A stretch of DNA of 64,000 nt, from positions 4,596 through 68,595 of the forward strand of contig ML986697.1 in the NCBI GenBank assembly GCA_010094045.1, written 5' to 3'. Below are positions 39,231 through 48,612 of the stretch, one piece after another (the stretch's first letter is position 1; the number at the start of each line of letters is the position of its first letter). The position numbers and the translations under genes are program-made. The DNA is from Lojkania enalia. Its lineage: Eukaryota; Ascomycota; Dothideomycetes; Pleosporales. The notes beneath the pieces were generated by a model. The model was not told where the DNA came from. It made no database searches and saw nothing but the letters and a program-made list of their open reading frames with translations.

Positions 39231-41478
39231 ATGGCCGCTCCGGGATACTCACTTTTCGAACTCTACCAGACTGCCAGAAAAGCAAAGCAGATATGGGATG
39301 CCTTCCACGGCGAATTCGACAATGCGCCAGCCCGGGTCCGCGAGCTTGTCGAGACATGCGACTACCTCTCTCGGGTGCTGTTCGATTTCTGCAGCCTATT
39401 GGAGCAGCTTGGGGAGAATTACCCACATGAGAGGAATTTCGACCGAAAATTAGAGGAATGCCGAAAGTTCATCGATGAGTATTGGGCCCTTAAGGATGAC
39501 TATCAGACGAAGTTCGTGCCAGGTCGTACCCGTACATGGAAGCAAATATGGTACTCCCTTCAGTGTTTCCCTTTTCAAAATCCCATCAGTGTTGAGAATC
39601 ATGATAGGCAGACTACCAAATACGTATACGATACTAAACGAGCCCAGGAATTGAAGGACGGACTGTCTTTGGAGATACAGAAGCTTTTGGCATATACAGT
39701 GGTCTTCGCTCTGTTAGCAATACCCGTTCAGATCTCATATAATGTCCATTCGCCCGCTGATCAGATTGCAGAAAAAGGAGCGCCCCGGTCAATTACTCTG
39801 CCAGCATTTCCAACGCACGCAGTCGCATTGTGGCGTACGATGAGCCCATTCCCGCACTAGACACCTCTTCAAGGCTGGCAATTCCTCCAATCCCTCAGGA
39901 GTCTGAGCTTGAAGGTTTGCGTCATGAATTGGCCGAATTCCAAGGCCTATTCCAAGATCTCGTCGGGATTAGGTACTCGTATGAGCGGGAAATGAACAGT
40001 GCAGTGCAGCGAAACGAGCCAGCAAACATCGAACCTATCAGGCAGAGACTCGAGCTCGTCTGGCATAGGTTGTATGTGCGCTCTGGGCTTATAGCTGAGG
40101 ATAGCCCAACCCCTCCACTACCAAGGGACCCACGCGAGCTCTTAGAGGCCCCTGCTCGTAATTACGATCGACTTGTGATCAACACTGCCGCACCCTCGCT
40201 ACATGATGGCTTACGAACAAACACCAATGTTCGGCAATTTGCCGAGCGGGGTGTTGAAAGAGTTGGAATAGACCCAACCCTATCGCGTAATCACTCTTCC
40301 CACATACGATCACACATACCATCTACATATTCATCTTCGTCAGTCAGCTATCCGACGTCTCGAACATCTAGCGTCATAGCACCCTCGCTTTTTAGTATAT
40401 CTGATGCAACAGCCCACACCACGCCATATACAACACCGTACTTGGCTGCTGGTCAGAGCACGGAAACCGCGGACGACTCGCTTCTTCCTCAGCCAGCCAT
40501 ACCGTCGGCAGAAAAGCCAGTCGCAAGAATGTACGTTTCCTTCATATGAAATCGCAGTGCTGTAGTATCTGACATACTTTAAGTTACCTCCACATCCAGC
40601 AAGAGCCGTTGAATCTAGTCAGCTGGACCGTCAAGACCGTTCATGAGTCGCGGCTCGTTGAGTGGGAAACCGACAGCAACGATTATCATCTACTTCATGA
40701 AGGTAAGCGATAAGAATATTATCGTTCAATCGACACCTCGTCTCTGTTTCGGGCTCTGACGATGTCAGTGCCAAATTCAGCGTTTCCTCACATCTACCAT
40801 TCAACAACATCACAAAATCTCGATGTCACCTTCGACGACCCTCACAAAATCTCCCTCGTATCCGGCGACATGACCCTTTACAGTGGCTCTACACTCGTCG
40901 AATACACCTTCTTCTCGCCTAACGACCGCGATACCTTCCAAGCCCATATACGAAACATGACACACGTCAATGCCTTCGACATCGACGTTATATGGTCGAA
41001 TATCGATAAGAAGACCAGCTGGGGAAACCTTGCCGGAATGGCGACACTCGAAAAGCTGAATCTTTGGCAATCCGATATATACCCATACTACCATTCCCTT
41101 TCCTTTGTAGCAAGTAGGACTACAGGAGAGCAAACTGAGTACCCCCTTTTAGCGTTCAGCAATCCTCCTCATTACTCATCACGGCACAGAGAAGTCAGAC
41201 TTTCGCTAGCAAAAAGGCGAACGAGTGGGTCGAGCCATTCGAGGAGGAATTCCGTGATGTCGCGGTTGTCGCGAAGGCCTTCCGATCCGGTATACGATAT
41301 GCCACACGATCCGCCCGGATCGCCAACATTTGCTCAAGAGACTCATGACGCGACACATCTAGAGCACATTTCCATCAAATTTACGAAAGAAATGGAGTAC
41401 GAGAACTTCAGGAGAGATTATGAGCACTTGAGGGCTGAAGACGAGAGTATGGCTTTGGCTGAGTTTGGGAATACGTAG
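39231..41478 (+). CDS. conserved-looking fungal protein of unknown function, helical N-terminus
   Basis: Four exons: 39231-39712, 39772-40530, 40584-40702 and 40769-41478, giving 689 residues. Introns are 59, 53 and 66 nt, each with GT..AG and a CTGAT/CTGAC branch site. Exon 3 is invisible as a long frame but joins cleanly (RIYLHIQQEPLNLVSW). The first 150 residues are charged and helical (LFELYQTARKAKQIWDAFH), resembling the helical N-terminal domains found in fungal signalling and STAND-type proteins, but no known motif is seen. The middle is Ser/Thr-rich, which suggests disorder. The C-terminal third has beta-like repeats (GDMTLYSGSTLVEYTFFSP; EHISIKFTKEMEYENFRRDY) that might form a PH-like fold. 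The function is not known. Confidence 0.75.
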
Positions 41479-42093
41479 GCTCTTGTTGAGATAAATGGTA
41501 CCGCAAGGAATATATGACAAATAAGCTCTAGAATACGGATCGTCCCGATAATGATGCCTCACTAGAGGAAGAGAGTTGATATCAAGTTAGCCGGCTGGAC
41601 ACCAAGAACGAAATCGCCAGGGGAAAGAACTCTTTGAAAGCATTTGAATAAATCATAGCTTTAGATAAGCAGTTTGCTCATGAAGCAGAGAATATGACAG
41701 TATGCCATATTGGTTAATGGCGGATATTGCGTGGGATGACAAGGCAAATAATTGTTACCGCTAGACTGAAGAAAGGATCGCTGCGGGGACGTCAAGCTAT
41801 GCGATACCAAAATAACTAAGCCTGAGAAGTCATTTTTTGAATAGGTTATAGAGAAAAAATTGTGTTGGGCTAAGGCTACATACAATGCCCTTATTCCAGA
41901 CCCTGTAGCCGAATCGAGACGCAAGATGGAGGCAGCAAAGTGCCACTAGCCAGAAATACGATCGGAATAAATTCAACGAAGACAGCAAGCTATATCGATA
42001 ATAGCGATTTCAATTTCTATATCCAAGCCAAACCAGCTCATGCCTTAGAATTCCTCAAAGATCCTTCTAGTGATTTTTTTTGAGTTTATCGTC
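41479..42093. other. intergenic region without a recognisable gene
   Basis: 615 bp between the unknown gene and the SNF2 remnant. An 87-codon minus-strand frame at 41661-41924 has no recognisable domain and is probably chance. Confidence 0.4.
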
Positions 42094-42582
42094 CTACGTC
42101 ACGCCATCATCGGCGTCCCAAACGAACTGAGCAAGATATAGCTTCTTCTCCAGTCCATTTTGTATGTATTGATTGTCGGTGGCAATATTAGGGAATATCA
42201 TCCTTCCGGAGACGTTGAAACATAAATGCCTGTTCTACAGTGTGCTCAACGGTATATCGTATAATGGTAGCATTCTTCTCTTGGTCAAGCCGCATGACTC
42301 GTCCAATCGTCTGCTTTTCGAGGGCTGGATTCCGCTGTTGATCCAGTATGTGAACGCGGTTAGCCGCAGTAAGGTTCAAGCCGACTTCACTAGTCCCGAG
42401 TGTCATTATTGGCGTAGGGATATTAGAATCTTGCCGGAACTTTTGGATCCATGTGCAACACTCGGGAATAGACATTGAGTAGTCGATGACGCGAACTAGG
42501 ATATTGTGCGCCGCGAGGTGTGATGCGGCTAGCAGAATGAATTCCTTCCACGACGAGAGGATTCTATTGGCATTATTATGAT
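42094..42582 (-). pseudogene. SNF2-family helicase, 3' fragment, truncated at a solo LTR
   Basis: The minus strand encodes the end of a SNF2/RAD5-like helicase C domain: an ILSSWKEFILLAASHLAAHN segment, MTLGTSEVGLNLTAANRVHI (motif V region), and QTIGRVMRLDQEK (motif VI, with the QxxGRxxR pattern). The frame is open right up to 42582, where a Copia LTR starts, and everything upstream is missing. Near 42187 a stop interrupts; shifting one base continues with NGLEKKLYLAQFVWDADD, a typical ending for this family, so a 1-bp insertion is likely. Fungal SNF2-like fragments are common near repeats and NLR genes. It is non-functional as it stands. Confidence 0.8.
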
Positions 42583-42736
42583 TGTGATGGGGATTTTGGC
42601 AAGTCTGCCGAGCTGTATCGGATATCAGCTGATATACCCCTTTTTCATGTACATAAATATGGCCCGCTGGCCATCTTCAATCAACCAGTTCAGCTCCTCA
42701 TCTCCCTCCCTGAGACAAGATTCGCCTCTCACCACA
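42583..42736 (+). repeat. solo Copia LTR, not RIP-mutated
   Basis: 154 bp starting TGTGATGGGGATTTT and ending CTCTCACCACA, homologous to the 204-bp Copia LTRs at 22621 and 28068. It keeps C and G where those copies have T and A, for example CTGAGACAAG against CTAAGATAAG. It lacks about 50 bp of internal GATATTACG-type units. The flanking 5-mers (ATGAT and GTCTT) do not match, so there is no target duplication. The orientation follows the full element. Confidence 0.85.
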
Positions 42737-45700
42737 GTCTTTATAGATATCCTGGATTTTCACCGAAAGGTTTTCAATCAATTTCGTCAGAGTCTGCATT
42801 TCACCCTTAATGAAAATAATATGTTTATTAATTTCTTGTAGCCTAGAAAAAGCTTTTCAGAGCGTTATGGCAAATATTTCACACCGACTTCAGCGGTATA
42901 ATTACAAATATGCAGTCTCATTGTCGAATGCTCGACAGCCAAGAGATATTTGTGAAGTTCCAAAAGACGATGAAGGCAGTGGATGGAATTCATGAAACGA
43001 GAACACTTCCCAAGGATGAGTGCAGAAAGAAGCAAGCCGATAGTACCAAGTACCAACAATCTGTGGTGAGTTCCTGGCTCACTTCAACGGATATCGCAAG
43101 CGAACACGAGGACACTCTTGTCATCCTTAAAAAAGAATCCGACAGTGGAAAATGGCTGCTCCAACAGCCTTCAGTGAAATAATGGATTGGGTGCAGCATA
43201 TCTTATAACCCTCTATTGCGGATCAATGGAGAACTTGGAGCAGGTAAAAACCTTTCAAATATGGTTTTAACGTTCCAGAATCCTGATTTCAGAAGTAAAA
43301 ACAATCCTAGCCGCCAGTCTTATTGAGAAGTTCTTGTGTCACCCTGCCTCCGCTATGGCATATTTTAATGTAAAAATAGGGATCCTAGTCGTAATAACTT
43401 TTTCGGATATGCGCAGAGCATTATCATCCAGTGCATCCGACTAAATCCTTCACTTCTACCCTACGTCTACAATATGCATTTACAAAATGCTAAAAGCTCA
43501 CTGTATTCCTCCAAAACCACGAAGGGGATCCTAGTTTTCGCAGATGAGTCGTTGGAAAACCTTACCGTCGTAATTGACGGGGTGGATGAATGTATCAAGT
43601 CCCAAAAGGGTGAATAGTCAACTTGGTACGATCAATAGTGACTTCCGGGGATAACGACATGCCGAATAGCCCACGGTGCTGCTTCCTTGGTCAGAATGAC
43701 ATTGATACTGGAAAATTATTCAAAGGTTTGCCAATGTTTAGATTCACCGAGAAACAGAACAGCAATGATATATCATACTTCTGCCGGCGACGAGCAAGCG
43801 AAATAGGCGACAACTTTCGCCTCTCTCCGCAGGATTCCCAAAATTTAGCCGAGCGCGCTGGCGAAAAGACTAACAATAAGATTGTTAATTCTACGATGGA
43901 CTCAAGTTAACGTACATCAAGGATGTTCCCTTACGCCAAATCAGTTATGGACAATTTGGACAGCCAAGTATTTAAAGCCACACTGAAGCAGGAAATGAAA
44001 AATATTCCTCCAAATTTGAACCTATTGCAAGTGCTATAAAAATATAATCCTAAGATCAGGACCTAATGATTGCAGCTATGACCGAATTCGATATCGAATC
44101 TTTGACGAATCTAAGCCAACAGAACAACAAATGGCCAGGACTCTTCTGCGTTAGATCCTGTGAGGAAAATGCCGGCTCAAATGGCACGAGATCCAAGGTG
44201 CCATGTCCCCAAATGCAGCCGATGGCTCGTATAACACTGAAAGAAGACTCATAAGAGATATTAAGTATTTTTGTGGATCATTGACTGACGTTAGGCGAGG
44301 AGGTTCTAAATGCGTTGTCCATCTCACTGCAAAGTAATAAGGCACATAGTGATACATCAAAACTAAGCGCAACTAATCAGATATTATTTTACTACCTTTA
44401 AGCAGAAGCCTTGCTACCGAGAGAAATAGCGCATATCGACTTAACTGGCCTCTGCTTTTCTCAGCTCACGCTAGACTGCCATACTTCTGATCTCCCAAAA
44501 AGAACACTCGTGAATACATCCTTGAGGTGCAATATGCGTTCATAGAATATGCTTCAATATATTCTTCGTATTATCTATTCCGGTTGGTTTCCGCAGAAAC
44601 TGATATATCTAAGCCTGAATGGATGTATCTTCTTTCAACGTTGGGGGCCTATGCATCCAAGTGCGTTATTGCGCAAAAAAAAAAAAAAAAAAAAAAAAGC
44701 AAGACATCAATTGAGAGATACATCGGTAAGAAGCTCCAAGCTTTGAAGAATGAGGCCTTTTATCACAACCCGAAACACGCTATTGCATATCATGGCGAGT
44801 CCTTAGAAAGACCTATTGAAGTCTCAGACAAAATCATTCTGAATCTCTTTCCCCAACTAGCTCGTGTACATAAAGAATTAGAGGGTTTCATTACTACCGA
44901 GCTTAGGGCTCGTCTTCAGACCTTTTACGGCCAGCAGCTCTAAAATTTTCGAAACCATAGTGTGAATCATTTCACGATGGATTTAACACACTTTCCCTCT
45001 ACGAATAGCATCTTGCTAGTCACGAAGGCTCCTTTTTCTGCTTCTATCCGGGTTGTCCCTAATCTATGATTAGATTCATTACCGTAGCAAATCTTTAGAA
45101 ACACGACCAGGAATGCGATGAATCCATCCGTAATAACAATTCCTACCCTTGTCATAGATTGGCAGAGAATATTGAACTCAAAAGAGCAGAGCTGGGAATC
45201 TTGGTGAGATAGACCTTTGGTTGTCTCAGTGGGCGGACGAGATTCCAGACAACAAGTTGGGGTCTGATTACAGAAGCCCAATTTTTCAAGAAATTATTCC
45301 GGACCAACCAGAAATAGCTAGGGTAAAATTAAGCAAAGTTAGTAAAAGGCTCTCGCACCGCTGGCTCGATTTGATGTTTAGTTGTCTATCAGATTAACTG
45401 AACACCGAATTGGTGAAGGTTGTGCTGAAGCACTTTAAGTACGCCGAATTACCTCTTCACTATTTTTCTCGTCATATTATGAAAGCTCTTCGTCGAGGAT
45501 TACATGACTTAGCAATTGAAATACTGCAGCAACCTTCGTCACCAGTCCGCTACCGACCAATCAAAAAGCTGGCACGGAATGCCTCATATCTGAACCTCGC
45601 TATCCGATATGGTAGCCTTACCGTTGCGAAGCACATTTTGAGAAACTACAACGTCAATCCAAGCCTCGTGGACGATAAAGATCGTACGTCATTAATTGTG

Positions 45701-46362
45701 GCGGCAGAGTTCAATAGGATCGAGATTGCAGCATATCTCATGGAAGCTAAGAGTTGCAATACTCCACCGTCTATAGCACGTCGCCAAGGCCGTGCAGAAT
45801 GAATTGTAGTAGTACATGCGAAAATTCTTGATGAACCAACTTTGAGATAGTGGTTAATAACGGCCGATCTAAGCAATGCTGTTCGTGCATAAAATTGCCA
45901 CAAGGTCAGAGAGGTCCTAGAAGGGGGCTTGTTATATGTTGATGAAATTGATACACAACACTCACCTTGGTTGTGGGCAACAGAATGGGGCTACAAGGAT
46001 ATAATTAACCAATTCCTGAGAAGGGACGACATCTTATTTCTCAAACTTATAGAGTCATCTATGAGCAACAAGAACGATTATCTAGAGCCCTTCACATTGC
46101 CGCACTTGGAGGCGATGAAGCAATCATGCGGCTGCTTCTGGACAGTAGCAAATTCTATAACGAACTAGATCGGGCCTCCCGACCCATCTGGAGAGGGCTA
46201 TGTGGGATGGATGTTTCCGGTACTGCGTCAGAAATTACAGTTTACTGCGGACATGTAGATGTGGTAAAATTGATAGAGGAACAGAAGGATGAGCTAGCTC
46301 GGACGGACAGAGGGTCTTCACTAACTCGAGCGAGAATTGGTAGGTCTTCTAGTAAAAAGTAA
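42737..46362 (+). pseudogene. decayed NACHT-ankyrin (NLR-like) gene
   Basis: Pieces of one large NLR-type gene can be followed on the plus strand through frameshifts and stops. They are: an N-terminal helical segment (ISHRLQRYNYKYAVSLSNARQ, about 42860), SWLTSTDIASEHED before the NTPase, a P-loop GELGAGKN (43228-43251), a Walker B VVIDGVDEC (43567-43593), an ENSxDISYFC-like stretch (43760), MDNLDSQVFK (43950), and WHEIQGAMS, then KYFCGSL (44180-44280), VVHLTAK (about 44310) and DCHTSDLP (about 44480). Ankyrin-like repeats follow at 45410-45802 and 45929-46362 (LNLAIRYGSLTVAKHIL; LEAMK/GDEAIMRLLLDSS). In fungi such proteins act in non-self recognition and programmed cell death. At least eight disruptions are visible; its left end coincides with the solo LTR. 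Confidence 0.8.
44675..44698 (+). repeat. poly(A) tract, A24
   Basis: 24 consecutive A residues within the NLR-like pseudogene, read as a poly-lysine run without shifting frame. It is probably replication slippage in a relaxed sequence. Confidence 0.9.
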
Positions 46363-48612
46363 CCGAAATGTTGCCTATACCGATGAGGTGAATTGATAAA
46401 GCCTTCTTTATGCTTTCTAGCCTTCTTTAACACACCAATGGTAGGCGGGGAAGGGGACAACACTAGGGCGATCTCCCTTAGCCCCCACACCCGCACCCAA
46501 CGCCCTCAAAAAGAAATTTTACAATTACCACCTCTACATATAAAAACAATAGTGACGAGTCCCCTAGTTGCGGGGTCTGATAAACACCCCCAGCTCGAAT
46601 CCTCGCACAAAGCCGTATTCCGAAATACGCGTGACAAACAATGAAAATGCGACCATCGCCGAATCTACGAGTTTCTTCAGGCTCTTTCGCCTCACTCAAC
46701 AATGAGTTCTCAAATTCAATGCTACGTCAATTTAAAATCAGCGGATAGCGCTTTGGGACAAGGCCGCCTCAATCTTCTTTAAGTAGAAGTACGTAAGTAG
46801 GTGTCACGTGTTTATACTATCCTATTATAGTTGATCTGTTTTCAGGCCTATATAGTCTCGCCATTGCCAGCCTCTAGCTAGGCAGGCCACTTACCCTCCT
46901 TCAATACATCAATATTCGCTTCAGCAATTGATGCTGCCTGATACGCGACAGTAAGCATTAAGATACAGGTGACAAAGAATGAACTTTTCCTCTGTCACGG
47001 AAATTCACCCGCAGAGAAGAAGCTGCTATCGAAGTGCTAAATTGCAACTAAAGAATTCGTAGCTAATTTCTAATTCCAATACCTCAAATAATGGCGGTGA
47101 ATCGGTATAAAGCAGTCCCTCGTATTTCAATGATCAACTGCAGCTGTAGAAGGCAGACGTCTAGTTTTCTCGACTCTGACCAGTCCAAATCAACCGCACT
47201 AAAACCAAGTATGTCATGAGCGACTATGGTAGAACTTGGATTTAGAGTCCCTAGTCGATGAAGCGGACGCGATTCCTTCAACCCCAGAGGCTCTCAAGTT
47301 TGAACACCTTCTCCAACAATATTCTTATAGTCACAACCCACGAGCAGAAGAATCAGCTTTATCATTAGAGTCCATTAATTAGAAGAGAGTGTAAAGAGTG
47401 AATACAAGGGAATTGGTCACCATTTCAAATAAACCCTAGAATATGCGGCTCAATTTCCCCAGTTTCAACTTTTTCCATCATTTCCCTGGTCATCATGTCA
47501 TAAATGATTCCCACTTGTTCATTATTTCTACCAATATTATAAAGCCTAATGCTACCTAACCTTTAAGTAGTTGGCGTTCTTCCTGCCGAAGCGTGCATCC
47601 TTTGCCATTACTTTTCTCGGGCGCTGTGAAAGGTTATGCATTAGGATAATCTTTGTTTCCTTCTTTTTGAAGCAGTGGTGGCGCCATGACAGAGCTTGCA
47701 AGTCTAAATTATATTTAATTTGTATAAGACCTAATTTTGTTTCACAGGTGAAAGAATCTGATACAGCTTGACAGGCAAACATGTTTAGCATATTCTCCTA
47801 AGCTTAAAGCCCCTATAGCCTTCGATTTATCACCCCTTCGTCCTCCGTGTGCTTAAAAAAGAACTAATAGTTGTACATCTCTAAAATATTCTACCCATCC
47901 ATCAAAAGCTTCTTTTACATATTACATTCCAGCCAAAAGTTGCTTTGAAGTCTGATGGCATAATAAGTCACGTGGTTTTGATCGCCTTGTCGTTTTGTAC
48001 GGCCAGGTGTCTTCTTGAACTATACCTCTATCGTAATATACCTAGATTTATTTCTACGAGGTCTATCTCTCACCTCCAACATCCATCACGAACACTTTAC
48101 ACTTCTTTTATCCGAGCCACCCTCCACATCCATCTCAACTACCACCACCCCATCCCCAAACACACCATAAACCACACCGATCCACTATACGTAAGTCCAT
48201 CCACCCTTCTCCACCGTCATATCCCACTCTCCAACAATTACACTTACGAATCAAACCAAAAGGCAACAAAATGATCAAAATAGCAATTATATTACACTAG
48301 AAATCCTCTTTCACGAATCCCATCCAAACAACATTCTTCGGGTCCCTCTTTTCCCCGTACGACGAACTAACTACCTGTCAACACAAGCACTAGCCCACAT
48401 TCACACCCGGTAAAGTATCGACCATATTTTATCCATACATGCAAAACACAAAAATAATATAAAAGATCCCCCCCGCTGAAAATGCACCGCCCATATTGCC
48501 TTTCAAAAAATGATCCCTTCCAGCCAATTATTACATTCCCTTTTTCCGTATTCATCTCTCTTCTTTACATGCTTTGTATTCTCCCCCTCCCCCGAATTAT
48601 AACACGACCATA
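46363..48612. other. gene-free interval
   Basis: 2.25 kb with no frame I can assign to a protein. It holds a CACGTG at 46805-46810, pyrimidine-rich stretches around 48060-48200, and the 3' flank of the next gene. No tRNA or repeat could be supported. Confidence 0.45.

Noticed and set aside
41661..41924. 87-codon minus-strand frame
   Set aside because: No domain, no supporting splice partners, and a composition typical of chance frames.
46552..46608. tRNA-like stretch with a GCTCGAATC B-box-like motif and pairing ends
   Set aside because: It is only about 57 nt long and lacks a D arm and an A box, so it is not a credible tRNA.
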